Origin: Frankia alni ACN14a
GTDB taxonomy: Bacteria > Actinomycetota > Actinomycetes > Frankiales > Frankiaceae
Direction of reading: 5' to 3'
Assembly: GCF_000058485.1 (NCBI RefSeq)
Contig: NC_008278.1
Coordinates: 1,978,962 to 2,042,961 of the forward strand
Length of the DNA stretch: 64,000 bases
A program made the translations under genes and the position numbers. Shown here one piece after another: positions 18,416-29,406 of this stretch; the stretch's first letter is position 1, and every line of letters begins with the position of its first letter. Below the pieces are notes generated by a model that did no database searches, was not told where the DNA came from, and worked only from the letters and a program-made list of their open reading frames with translations.

Positions 18416-20286
18416 CGCGAGCCGGCGGCGGTTCGCCGGCACGCGGTGCGGCGCCGCCGTCCTGGGGGCGGCCGTTGCCCGCCTTTCCGGCGCCCGCCGG
18501 TGCCGGCGGACCGGTCGGTGGTGCCGGCGGACCGGCCGGTGGTGCCGGCGGACCGGTCGGTGGTGCCGGCGGACCGGTCGGTGGTGGTGCGCCCGCCGGG
18601 GGTGAGTCCGGCCTGCCGGGGGGCGCCGCCCCGCGAGCCGGGTTCGCCGCCCGGGTCGGGCCGAAGCAGCGATCCCGGCTCAGGTTCTCCTCGCCGTTGG
18701 GCCGGCTCACCCTGCGGGCGCGGCTCGCACTGCTCGTGGGCATGGCGGTGGCCGCCGCCGTCGCGGTGGTCGCCGGGGTCTCCCTCGGCGCCACCAGCAT
18801 CGTGCTCAACCAGGCCATCGACGACCAGCTCATCGAGCAGGCGGAGGCGTCCGCGGACACCATCCAGACCAACTCGCTGGGCCTGGGACTCGGCCTGCAG
18901 GCGTTCAGCTTCGGCCTGGAGGGCCAGTTCCTCGACGCCGGCGGCAACCCGCTGCAGAACGCCGTGTCGTCCTGGAACAGCGTGCGGATCCCGGTCGACG
19001 CCGCCGACGCCGAGGTCGCCCGCCGGGAACGGACCCAGAACCTGCGCACGATCACCGTCGACGGCCAGTCCTACCGGCTGGTCACGGTCCCGCTGCAGCG
19101 CCCGGCGTCCGGCGGGGCACTCCAACTCGCCCGTCCGACCACCGATGTCGACCGGACACTGCGCGATCTCGGGCTGGTGCTGCTCGTCGTCGGGGTCGTC
19201 GGGGTCGTCGGGGTCGTCGGCTCGGCGCTGGCCGGGCGGATCGTGGCCCGGGCGGCCCTGAAACCCGTCGACGCCGCCGCCGCGGCCGCCGAGGAGGTGG
19301 CCCGCACCCAGGACCTCTCGGCGCTGATCCCCGTCACCGGGGCCGACGAGATCACCCGGCTCGCGGAGAGTCTCAACAGCATGCTGCGGGCCCTGGAGGC
19401 CTCCAGGGCCCGCCAGCGCCAGCTCGTCGACGACGCCAGCCACGAGCTGCGCACCCCCCTGACCAGCCTGCGGACCAACATCGAGCTGTTGCTGCGCGCC
19501 GAGGCGAACCCGCACCGTGCGCTGCCCGCGGCCGACCGCGCGGCTCTGCTGCGCGATGTGGACGCCCAGATGCGCGAGCTGTCCGGGCTGGTCAGCGAGC
19601 TCGTCGAGCTCGCCCGGGACGAGGTGCCCACCGAGGATGTGGAGCGGCTCGACCTGGCCGAGATCGTCGCCGCCGCCGCGGAACGCGTGCGTCGACGCGC
19701 CACCGGCAAGGGCATCCGCATCGAGGTCGACGCCGCGAGCTCCCCGGTCGACGGCCGGGCGAACATGCTCGAACGAGCCGTCACCAACCTGCTCGACAAC
19801 GCGGTGAAGTTCTCGCCGCCGGCGTCGGTCGTGCGGGTGCGCACCCGCGACGGCGAGGTCACCGTCGCCGACGACGGCCCGGGCATCGCCCCGCAGGAGC
19901 GGGCTCAGGTCTTCGATCGGTTCTACCGGGCCACCTCGGCGCGTGGGCTGCCGGGATCCGGGCTCGGCCTCGCGATCGTCGCCGACGCCGTGCAGACCCA
20001 CGGCGGCACCGTGGTCGCGGAGGGCTCACCGAGCGGCGGGGCCCTGCTACGGATGCGGCTGCCGCCGGCGATCCCCGACCCCTCGGACCCCCGAGACGCG
20101 CTGACCCTCGCGGGCGGCCTCTCGGCCACGGATGCCGATCTGGCGTGGCGGCCGCCGCCGTCTCCCGACCCGGTCTCCTCGCCCTGGAGCCGCACCGGCG
20201 CCGCTCCTACCACAGGCTCGCCGGCCCCGACGCCGGCGGACGGTGCGTCCCGGCCGGGTCCCGCGGCGGAGAATCCTGGTCCGTGA
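18412..20286 (+). CDS. MprB-like sensor histidine kinase
   Basis: 624 residues. After a 90-residue Gly/Pro-rich cytoplasmic N-terminus, TM1 spans about 103-125. A periplasmic sensor of about 120 residues follows, then TM2 ([20 protein letters not shown]) and HAMP. The kinase core has phospho-acceptor H344 in [14 protein letters not shown], an N box [11 protein letters not shown] (about 452), G1 DDGPGIA and G2 GSGLGLAIV. It resembles MprB. The N-terminal region holds four perfect-phase copies of AGGPVGG, and TM2 itself contains a GVV GVV GVV repeat. The start GTG overlaps the regulator stop (GTGA), and its own stop overlaps the malQ start in the same way. Confidence 0.9.
18499..18582. repeat. 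21-bp tandem repeat in the kinase gene (4 copies)
   Basis: Four contiguous 21-bp units start at 18499, 18520, 18541 and 18562; the second differs by one base. Each encodes AGGPVGG-type heptapeptides (the second reads AGG). Being a multiple of three, the array is frame-neutral. It lies in the disordered cytoplasmic N-terminus ahead of TM1. Confidence 0.92.
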
Positions 20287-22769
20287 GCCCAGACGATTCC
20301 GCCCGGTCCGTGCCGCCCGACCATTCCGTGCCCGTGCGGTCACGTGCGGCACCTGGCCCGGGAGCACCTGGGCCGGCGGTGGCCGGTCCGGTGGCACCGG
20401 CCCCGGCGGCCCTGGGTGTCGATGCGGCGGTGGCGCAGCCCGCGGATCCGGCCGAGGAGTGGACGGCACCGGCCGTCCGGGAGCTCGCCGAGCTTGCCGA
20501 GGTGGCCGGAGTCGCGACCTCGTACCGCGACGCCGAGGGGGCGCTCGTGCGGGTCGCGCCGCAGACCGTACGGGCGGTCCTGCGTCTGCTGGGGATCGAC
20601 CCGAGCGACCCGGCGGCGGCCCTCGCCGAGGCCCGGGAGGCGCCCTGGCGGCGCCGGCTGCCGGCCTGCGCCGTGGTGTCGGCCGCCGCGCCGCGCCCGA
20701 TCGTCGTGCACCTGCCCGCGGGCGCCGTGGCACGGGCCGAACTGGAACTCGACACCGGCCGGCGGATCCCCCTCGACCCGCCGGGCGAGCCCACCGAACG
20801 CCGCAGCCTCGACGGCGAGTCGTGGGAGGCCCGGCCGCTCGCCCTGCCCGCCGGGCTGCCGCTGGGCGACCACGTGCTGCACGTCGCGGTGGGGGCGCGG
20901 CGTCTGCGCTGTGCGCTCGTCGCCGTGCCGGACGCGGTGCCCGGGCCCTCGGCGCTCGCCGAGCCGGCGCGGGCCTGGGGCTGGATGATCCAGCTCTACG
21001 CGCTGCGGTCGGCGTCCTCCTGGGGCATGGGTGACTACGCCGACCTCGCCGACCTCGCCGACTGGTCCGGCCGGGCGGGTGCGGACGTGCTGCTCGTCAA
21101 TCCCCTGCATGCCGCCGCCCCGACCCTGCCGGTCGCCGCGTCGCCCTACTCACCGGTCAGTCGCCGCTTCGCCGCGCCGCTCTACCTGCGACCCGAGGCG
21201 ACGCCCGAGTACGCGCGGGTCGACGAGCAGACCCGGGCCGCCGTCGACGAGCTCGCCCGTGCGGCCCGCCGGGACGGTCGCCCGGACGGCCTGCTCGACC
21301 GCGACGCCGTCTGGCGGGCGAAGTCCACCGCGCTGGAGCTGCTGTTCCGGGCCGCGCGCGGCGCCGCCGACCCCGACGCCGTCGACCCGCAGGCCGTCGA
21401 CCCGCAGGCCGTCGACCCGCAGGCCGCCGACACGGATGCTGCCGTTGCGGGGCTGGCCGACTTCGCGACCTGGTGCGCGCTGGCCGAGCGGCACGGGCCG
21501 GACTGGCGGGCGTGGCCCGCGCAGCTCGCGCATCCCGGCACACCCGCCGTCGCGGCCGCCCGCGTCGAGCTGGCCGACCGCATCGCCTTCCACGCCTGGC
21601 TGCAGCGGCGCTGCGACGACCAGCTCGCCGCGGCGCAGGCCGCCGCCCGCGGCACCGGGATGGCCGCGGGGATCGTGCACGATCTCGCGGTCGGGGTCGA
21701 TCCGGGCGGGGCGGACGCCTGGGCCCTGCAGGACGTCCTCGCCGTCGACGCCACGGTGGGGGCCCCACCCGACACGTTCAACCAGCAGGGCCAGGACTGG
21801 GGACTGCCGCCCTGGCGACCGCAGGCGCTGGCCGACACCGGGTACGCACCGTTCCGGCAGATGGTGGCGGCGGTGCTGCGCCGCGGCGGGGGGCTGCGGG
21901 TGGACCACATCCTCGGCCTGTTCCGGCTGTGGTGGATCCCGTCGGGGGCCGGAGCGGCGAACGGCACCTACGTCCGGTACGACGCCGAGGCGATGCTCGG
22001 GCTGGTTGCCCTGGAGGCCGCGCGGACCGGTGCCGTCGTCGTGGGCGAGGATCTGGGCACCGTCGAACCGTCCGTGGCGACCACGCTGGCGCGTACGGGG
22101 GTGCTCGGGTCCACGGTGCTGTGGTTCGAGCAGGACGACGCCGGCCGCCCGCTGCCGCCGGCGCGGTACCGGGCGGCGACGATGGCCAGCGTCACCACGC
22201 ACGACCTGCCCACCGCGGCGGGCTATCTCGAAGGTGAGCACGTGCGGCTTCGGGCCGGGCTGGGCCTGCTCGGACGGTCCGAGCAGGCGGAGACCGCCGG
22301 CTGGCGCGCCGAGCGGGACGCGTTGCTCGACCTGCTGCAGGCCGAGGGGCTGACGGGGCTGGCCGAGGTGACGGGGCCGGCCAAGGTGACGGGGCCGGCC
22401 GAGGTGACCGGGGGCGGGGCGCAGTTCACGACAGCGGCCCGTACCGAACTCGCCTTCGCCCTGCACCGGCTGCTGGTGCGCTCACCGTGCCGCATCGTGC
22501 TGGCCGCCCCCGGCGACGCCCTCGGCGACCTGCACCAGCCCAACCTGCCCGGGACGGTCGACGCCTACCCCAACTGGCGGCTGCCCGTGCGCGACGCCGA
22601 CGGCGAGGAGGTCACGGTGGAACGCCTGCGCACCGACCCCGCGGTGGCGCGACTCGGCGCGTTGCTGGCCGAGGTCCGCGGCGCATCCGGTACCGGTGGG
22701 GCCTTTCTCACCCCCGGGCGGGGACCGTCGGCACCCCTGAAAGAGGACCCTCGACCCACTTCCCGGTAA
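20283..22769 (+). CDS. malQ: 4-alpha-glucanotransferase (amylomaltase)
   Basis: An 828-residue GH77 enzyme that transfers maltodextrin segments between alpha-1,4-glucans in glycogen and maltodextrin metabolism. The N-terminal actinobacterial extension (about 1-220) precedes the barrel (WGMGDYADL, ASPYSPVSR, NQQGQDWGLPPW). The catalytic Asp is in GLRVDHILGLFRLWW (about 541), the Glu in VVVGEDLGTV (about 590), and the third acidic residue in TTHDLPT. NLPGTVDAYPNW closes the domain. The start GTG overlaps the kinase stop by four bases, implying translational coupling to the two-component genes. Two frame-neutral repeat arrays (VDPQA and TGPAEV) lie in surface segments. It acts on the same substrates as the GH13 enzyme at 8889-10679. 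Confidence 0.95.
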   Translation: MSPDDSARSVPPDHSVPVRSRAAPGPGAPGPAVAGPVAPAPAALGVDAAVAQPADPAEEWTAPAVRELAELAEVAGVATSYRDAEGALVRVAPQTVRAVLRLLGIDPSDPAAALAEAREAPWRRRLPACAVVSAAAPRPIVVHLPAGAVARAELELDTGRRIPLDPPGEPTERRSLDGESWEARPLALPAGLPLGDHVLHVAVGARRLRCALVAVPDAVPGPSALAEPARAWGWMIQLYALRSASSWGMGDYADLADLADWSGRAGADVLLVNPLHAAAPTLPVAASPYSPVSRRFAAPLYLRPEATPEYARVDEQTRAAVDELARAARRDGRPDGLLDRDAVWRAKSTALELLFRAARGAADPDAVDPQAVDPQAVDPQAADTDAAVAGLADFATWCALAERHGPDWRAWPAQLAHPGTPAVAAARVELADRIAFHAWLQRRCDDQLAAAQAAARGTGMAAGIVHDLAVGVDPGGADAWALQDVLAVDATVGAPPDTFNQQGQDWGLPPWRPQALADTGYAPFRQMVAAVLRRGGGLRVDHILGLFRLWWIPSGAGAANGTYVRYDAEAMLGLVALEAARTGAVVVGEDLGTVEPSVATTLARTGVLGSTVLWFEQDDAGRPLPPARYRAATMASVTTHDLPTAAGYLEGEHVRLRAGLGLLGRSEQAETAGWRAERDALLDLLQAEGLTGLAEVTGPAKVTGPAEVTGGGAQFTTAARTELAFALHRLLVRSPCRIVLAAPGDALGDLHQPNLPGTVDAYPNWRLPVRDADGEEVTVERLRTDPAVARLGALLAEVRGASGTGGAFLTPGRGPSAPLKEDPRPTSR
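21378..21422. repeat. 15-bp tandem repeat in malQ (3 copies)
   Basis: Three identical copies of GCCGTCGACCCGCAG encode AVDPQ repeated in the chain; a degenerate copy follows. It lies in a variable insertion between two conserved barrel elements, at about residue 366. Confidence 0.9.
22362..22415. repeat. 18-bp tandem repeat in malQ (3 copies)
   Basis: Three 18-bp units (GCCGAGGTGACGGGGCCG and variants) encode AEVTGP/AKVTGP/AEVTGG. It is the second array in this gene and again frame-neutral. Confidence 0.88.
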
Positions 22770-22779
22770 CCTTCGCTGC

Positions 22780-23220
22780 GTGACTCCACGCCAACCGCGC
22801 TGGTCCCGCTGGCTGCCCCTCGCCGGTATGTTCCATTCGCCGCGAGGGTCGGGCGGCCGCCCGGCGTCGCGTCGCGGCACCGCCCTGCGCCGGGTGTTGA
22901 CCATCGGCGGCCTGTCGCTGTTCGCGCTGCCGGTCTTCGCGGCCACCGCCTCCGCGGGGGAGATCGGAACCAAGTACAACCCCGACCCGCTCACCGCCCT
23001 GCAGACCTGGGGGATCTACGGTGGCGCGATCGTCGGCGGGTTCCTGGTCGCGATCCTGCTCGCCGCCTGGTCCAGCCGCAAGAGCGGGCCGACGCGCTAC
23101 CGGCCGGGTCAGCCCTGGGAGCACGACGAGGTCTGGATCGGCACCAAGCCGGAGGAGATCGAGGGCGAGCGGACCCCCAGGGCCGTCCCCGGCGCGGGTG
23201 GTGCCAGTGGCAACTGGTGA
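22780..23220 (+). CDS. Small single-pass membrane protein of unknown function
   Basis: A 146-residue protein. It has a basic N-terminus, a hydrophobic segment (LTIGGLSLFALPVFAATASAG) that could be a signal peptide or anchor, a conserved-looking stretch GTKYNPDPLTALQTWGIYGG, and a second helix (IVGGFLVAILLAAW) followed by SRKSGPTRYRPGQPWEHDE. I know this arrangement as a conserved actinobacterial hypothetical found next to DUF5130, but no function is established. The GTG start is 10 bp after malQ. Its end overlaps the probable start of the DUF5130 gene, so the two are likely co-translated. Confidence 0.75.
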   Translation: MTPRQPRWSRWLPLAGMFHSPRGSGGRPASRRGTALRRVLTIGGLSLFALPVFAATASAGEIGTKYNPDPLTALQTWGIYGGAIVGGFLVAILLAAWSSRKSGPTRYRPGQPWEHDEVWIGTKPEEIEGERTPRAVPGAGGASGNW

Positions 23221-23638
23221 GGCGTTCACCTCGGAGCAGCTCGAGCGGCTGAACCGGGCGCTGGAACTCGCCCAGAAGCACAGCGGCGTCCGCTTCGGCG
23301 TCCGGCTCGGGTCGGTGCGCGGCGACGTGCGGCTCGCCGCGGAGCGGATCCTGTCGACCCTCGTCGAGGACCCGGCCCGGGATCCCGCCGTGCTCATCCT
23401 CGTCTCGCCGGGGCAGTGCTTCGTGCGGGTCGCCACCACGCCGGCCGCCCGCAAGCGCATCAGCGACTCCGCCTCCGGGCTCGCCGCGCTCACGATGACG
23501 TCCAGCTTCTCCCTGGGAGACCTGGTAGGCGGCCTCACGACCGGCATCCGCCAGCTCGGCGAGGCGGCCGGCCCGGCCGCCCCCGCCCACGCAGCCCCCA
23601 TCTCGTCCCCCGCCGCCGGCAGCCCGGCGGCCCACTGA
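23201..23638 (+). CDS. DUF5130 / TPM-like domain protein
   Basis: About 145 residues matching the actinobacterial DUF5130 family: FTSEQLERLNRALELAQKHS, then VLILVSPGQCFVRVATT, then SASGLAALTMTSSFSLGDLV and GGLTTGIRQL. The fold is related to TPM domains, whose role in bacteria is unclear. Three GTGs (23198, 23201, 23207) are possible starts; all overlap the end of the preceding gene. The last 25 residues are Ala/Pro-rich. A hairpin follows the stop. Confidence 0.8.
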   Translation: MPVATGEAFTSEQLERLNRALELAQKHSGVRFGVRLGSVRGDVRLAAERILSTLVEDPARDPAVLILVSPGQCFVRVATTPAARKRISDSASGLAALTMTSSFSLGDLVGGLTTGIRQLGEAAGPAAPAHAAPISSPAAGSPAAH

Positions 23639-23642
23639 CGCG

Positions 23643-23677
23643 GCGAGTCGCGCCGGGCCCACCGCCCGGCGACTCGC
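23643..23677. terminator. Hairpin after the DUF5130 gene
   Basis: Arms 23643-23658 and 23664-23677 pair over 14 positions with a 2-nt bulge and a 5-nt loop, starting 5 bp after the stop codon. It is GC-rich with no T-tract. Confidence 0.6.
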
Positions 23678-24089
23678 TCGTCCGCACCTGACACGCGCGA
23701 CGACCGTCCCGCCTGCCACGCGCCGCGATCGCCGCGTCGGCCTCGCGGTCGTCCCGGGCCGGTGCACCACCGCGGGTTTCTCGGACCCGCTGGATTGCTG
23801 TGCCCTCCGGAGTGACCATCGTCGACGCTGGCGGTGTACTCCCTGGGGCTTCGCCGCCAGTTCCTTCTGCTCGCTGTCCGCCGATCCGCCACTGGCGCTG
23901 GTCTGCCTGACCAGGACCGCACAGTGCCACGTCGCCTTCGCCACCGCGACCCAGTGGGCCAGCCAGGTGCTGGCAGACCGGCATGCCGGCATGCTTCGAC
24001 GGTGCGCGACCCGGGATGCGGACAAGTCCGCCGGCGTTGAGTTCCGGCTGGACGGACGCGGGGTGCCGGTCCTACCGGGCGCCGTGGTC
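23678..24089. other. Spacer, no gene supported
   Basis: About 410 bp between the DUF5130 terminator and the ArsR-like gene. Frames on both strands are short or continue as antisense. A minus-strand stretch around 23890-23985 (TWLAHWVAVAKATWHCAVLV) looks protein-like but has no start signal and no family I recognise. It may be a decayed gene remnant. Confidence 0.35.
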
Positions 24090-24410
24090 CTACTGGCCGG
24101 CGCCGTCGGAGCGCAACACGGCCTCGAGCAGACCTGGAAACCTGACGGCGAGATCTTCCCGACGCAGAGAGAGCAGGTTCTCCCGGCCGGCGGGGCGCTG
24201 CCAGATCACGCCGCTGTCGCGGAGCACCCGCCAGTGATGGGTCAGGGTGGACTTGGAGATCTCGGTGCGCAGGCTCGCCCCGACGGTGCCGCAGGAACGC
24301 TCGCCCTCCTCGTCGAGGATGCGGACGATCTCCAGCCTGATCGAGTTGCCCAGCGCCGTCAGGACGCTCTCCAGCCGGATCTGCTCACGGAGCGGGTGCT
24401 GGCTCAGCAT
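24090..24410 (-). CDS. ArsR-family HTH transcriptional regulator
   Basis: A 106-residue winged-helix repressor: LTALGNSIRLEIVRILDEEGE, then the recognition region SKSTLTHHWRVLRDSGVI and wing (RENLLSLRREDLAVRFPGL). It has no metal-binding Cys pair of the classic ArsR type, so a small-molecule effector is more likely. It is divergent from the MFS exporter across 192 bp containing a perfect palindrome, the standard arrangement for a repressor controlling its neighbouring efflux gene. The ATG at 24410 has a weak ribosome binding site. Confidence 0.85.
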   Translation of the reverse strand: MLSQHPLREQIRLESVLTALGNSIRLEIVRILDEEGERSCGTVGASLRTEISKSTLTHHWRVLRDSGVIWQRPAGRENLLSLRREDLAVRFPGLLEAVLRSDGAGQ

Positions 24411-24538
24411 GACGGCCAGCGTAGTCGAACGATACGACGGTACGCGAACGGCAGGACTGCAGGGAAGCGGTCGCGGCGCGGACAGATCGCCGTCCGAGGA
24501 CACTGCGTCGACATCGACCTGCGTCACGGTCCGGTCAA

Positions 24539-24560
24539 CTGTACGTTTGAACTCGTACAG
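24539..24560. promoter_or_regulatory. Palindromic operator between ArsR-like gene and MFS gene
   Basis: Perfect 7-bp arms CTGTACG (24539-24545) and CGTACAG (24554-24560) are separated by 8 nt. A further half-site-like TCGTACTG follows directly at 24561-24568. The site is 43 bp upstream of the MFS start. It is a likely binding site of the adjacent ArsR-like regulator (inference). Confidence 0.6.
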
Positions 24561-24602
24561 TCGTACTGACAACGGATCTCGTCGAACAGGGGTGCCCGCG
24601 AC

Positions 24603-26087
24603 ATGTCCACGCCCTCGACCGCGCCGGCCGGCTCGCCCACGACCGGTCATCGCCATCTCGGCCTGAGCCTCGCGCTGTTGGCCCTCGCGCAACTGATCTT
24701 CTCGCTGGACCTGAACATCGTCTTCGTGGCCCTGCCCGACATCAAGGAGACCCTGCACTTCTCGGGGCAGACGGAGCAGTGGGTGGTCAGCGCCTACGCC
24801 GTGTTCGCCGGGGGGTTCCTGCTGCTGGGGGGTCGGGCGGCCGACCTGCTGGGCCGGCGTCGCATGTTCGTGCTGGCCCTGGCCATCTACGCCGTCTCCT
24901 CCTTCGTCGGCGGCCTGGCGGGCGCGCCGGCGGTGCTCGTCGTCGCCCGCGCGGTGCAGGGAATCGGCGCCGCGTTGCTGCTTCCGTCGACGCTGTCCCT
25001 CATCAACACCCTGTTCGAGGAGGGTCCGCGGCGAAACCGGGCGCTCGCGGTCTGGGGCGGCGCCGGAGCAAGTGGCCTGACGGTCGGCGCGCTGCTCGGC
25101 GGCGTCCTCACCCAGGCGTTCGGGTGGTCCGCCGTCTTCTTCGTCAACGTGCCGCTTGCGGTCCTCGTCGCCCTGGCGGCCCTCGCCGTCATCCCCGCCG
25201 ACGCGCCGCGTCACGCCGCCCGGCGCTTCGACCTGCCCGGGGCTCTGACGGTGACGGCGGGCGCGACGATGCTGGTCTTCGTGCTCGTCCAGGGCCCGGA
25301 GTCGGGCTGGACCTCGGGTGGCGTCGTCGCCGGCGTCGTCGCCGCCGCGATCCTGCTGCCCGCATTCATCGTGCTGGAGGCCCGCACTGCGGATCCCCTG
25401 CTGGCGCTCCGGTTGCTGCGCAACCGCCCGCTGACGGTCGCCATCACGGTGACCTTCATCTACATGGCCACGTTCGGTACGTTGCCCTACTTCCTGACGC
25501 TGCTGCTGCAGGAGGTGCACGGCTACAACGCGCTGCGCACCGGCCTGGCCTTCCTCATCCCGTCCGTCGCGATCGCCACGGGCACCCAGGTGGGCGAACG
25601 GATGACGAACGCCGTCGGCGCCCGCCTCACCCTGCTGGCCGGGTTCGCCTTCGGCGCGGTGGGAACCGCCGTGCTCGCGCTGGGCTTCGACAGCGCGCGG
25701 TCGTTCTCCGTCCTGCTGCCCGGGCTGATCCTTTCCGGCATCGCCCAAGGCGTGGTCTGGACGGCGATGTGGATCGCGGCCGCCTCGGGAGTGGCAGCGC
25801 GGGAACAGGGCGTCGCCTCCGGCATGGCCTCCACCACCCTGAACATCGGCAACGCCGTCGGGCTCGCCGTCCTCGTCGCCGTCGCCACCGCGGACATAGC
25901 CGACCAGCAGGGAGATCGCCTGCGCGCCGATCTCGCCGACGGTGCGTTCACCGCGGTCCTGCTCACGGCCGCCGGTATGGTCATCGGCCTGCTCCTGGTC
26001 GCGTTCGCTCTGCCGCGGACACCGGCGGCGGCGACCGTGCCGGCGCTCGACCTCGACGAGCCGGTCCCGGTCACGGAGGCGAGGTGA
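24603..26087 (+). CDS. MFS drug exporter, DHA2 (14-helix) type
   Basis: A 494-residue inner-membrane proton antiporter of the EmrB/QacA type. Motif D1 is visible in SLDLNIVFVALPDI (TM1), motif A in GGRAADLLGRRRMFV between TM2 and TM3, and motif C-like GGAGASGLTVGALLGGVLT in TM5. About 14 hydrophobic segments are present. Start is the ATG at 24603 behind AGGGG. Its gene is divergent from an ArsR-like repressor with a perfect palindrome in between, so expression is probably induced by its substrate, which cannot be predicted. A 17-bp hairpin lies downstream. Confidence 0.93.
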   Translation: MSTPSTAPAGSPTTGHRHLGLSLALLALAQLIFSLDLNIVFVALPDIKETLHFSGQTEQWVVSAYAVFAGGFLLLGGRAADLLGRRRMFVLALAIYAVSSFVGGLAGAPAVLVVARAVQGIGAALLLPSTLSLINTLFEEGPRRNRALAVWGGAGASGLTVGALLGGVLTQAFGWSAVFFVNVPLAVLVALAALAVIPADAPRHAARRFDLPGALTVTAGATMLVFVLVQGPESGWTSGGVVAGVVAAAILLPAFIVLEARTADPLLALRLLRNRPLTVAITVTFIYMATFGTLPYFLTLLLQEVHGYNALRTGLAFLIPSVAIATGTQVGERMTNAVGARLTLLAGFAFGAVGTAVLALGFDSARSFSVLLPGLILSGIAQGVVWTAMWIAAASGVAAREQGVASGMASTTLNIGNAVGLAVLVAVATADIADQQGDRLRADLADGAFTAVLLTAAGMVIGLLLVAFALPRTPAAATVPALDLDEPVPVTEAR

Positions 26088-26206
26088 CCCCAGCGGTGGG
26101 ACACGCCGGCGGGGCGGACCCCCCGACCCTGCGGATCGCCCTCCTCGGCCGCCCGGCTTCCGTACGCCCGCGCGGCGGGCACGCACGATCGGTTCCGGCC
26201 CGCTCG

Positions 26207-26246
26207 ACGTCGGCCGAGACGCCTGCTACGGCGTCTCGGCCGACGT
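26207..26246. terminator. Bidirectional hairpin between MFS gene and pepN
   Basis: Perfect 17-bp arms (26207-26223 and 26230-26246) with a 6-nt loop TGCTAC. It lies between the convergent MFS gene and pepN and ends 18 bp before the pepN stop. It is one of the strongest hairpins in the window. Confidence 0.8.
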
Positions 26247-26264
26247 GGGCCGAGTCGCGGTCGC

Positions 26265-28814
<2,550 letters not shown>

Positions 28815-29001
28815 CCGGTTCCTCTCGGCAGGCACGGACTTCTCGGCTGGCACTGCATTCCCGCGAAACGTACCCGCGAACGGGCGCGTTCGGCGTGTTG
28901 TCGGGCACGCGACCGCGCCGGCCGGGGCGACCCGCCGCGGCGGCCCGTGGCCCCGGACCCGCACTCCCGCGCCCTGGACCCGCGTGTTCCCCCGCGGCGC
29001 G

Positions 29002-29117
29002 CCGCCACGCGGAACCTTGCCGCCACGTGGAACACCTGCCGCCGCACGGACCCGCCGCCGCACGGACCCGCCGCCGCACGGACCCGCCGCCGCACGGACC
29101 CGTCGCCACACGGACTC
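29002..29117. repeat. 15-bp tandem repeat array (about 4 good plus degenerate copies)
   Basis: The unit GCCGCCGCACGGACC recurs from 29038 to about 29100, with degenerate copies on both sides (GCCGCCACGCGGAAC and GTCGCCACACGGACT). It lies outside any supported gene, between pepN and the AI-2E permease gene. Confidence 0.8.
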
Positions 29118-29167
29118 GCCGGCGTCGGTCGGCCCAGGTGGCCGCGGCACGGTCGTTGCCGTCGGCC

Positions 29168-29272
29168 CAGTCTCCCACGCGACGGGCAGGGTCTCCCGTG
29201 TGACGGGCGGGGCCGGCCACGTGACGGGCGGGGTCGGCGGGGTGACGGACGGGGTCGCTCACGTGCCGGGCC
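29168..29272. repeat. 21-bp degenerate tandem repeat (5 copies)
   Basis: Five units with a 21-bp period start at 29168, 29189, 29210, 29231 and 29252. Each ends in a GTGACGGGCG-like core. It is adjacent to, but different in sequence from, the 15-bp array. Confidence 0.75.
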
Positions 29273-29406
29273 GGTCCGGATGCCGCCGGTGGAGGTGGTC
29301 CGCCGGGGCCACGCCGGGCGGCGGTGCGCCGGGGCAAGCTCCGGATTGTGGCGATTCACGCGGGGTAGGTCCTCCGTCCCCGGGCCCGGTGCGGCACCAT
29401 GGCGAC

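Larger units (their letters stand above)
28815..29406. other. Repeat-filled divergent spacer between pepN and the AI-2E permease gene
   Basis: About 590 bp carrying two tandem arrays (29002-29117 and 29168-29272). The repeat units are multiples of three, so frames stay open on both strands, but no ribosome binding site or recognisable protein supports a gene. The promoters of the flanking genes should lie here. Confidence 0.5.

Noticed and set aside
23834-24040. Possible remnant transposase between DUF5130 and ArsR-like genes
   Set aside because: No DDE/transposase motif, terminal repeats or target duplication could be found. Only a vaguely protein-like stretch remains.
29038-29100. Possible CRISPR array
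   Set aside because: The repeats are contiguous with no spacers and only 15 bp long. No cas genes are present.
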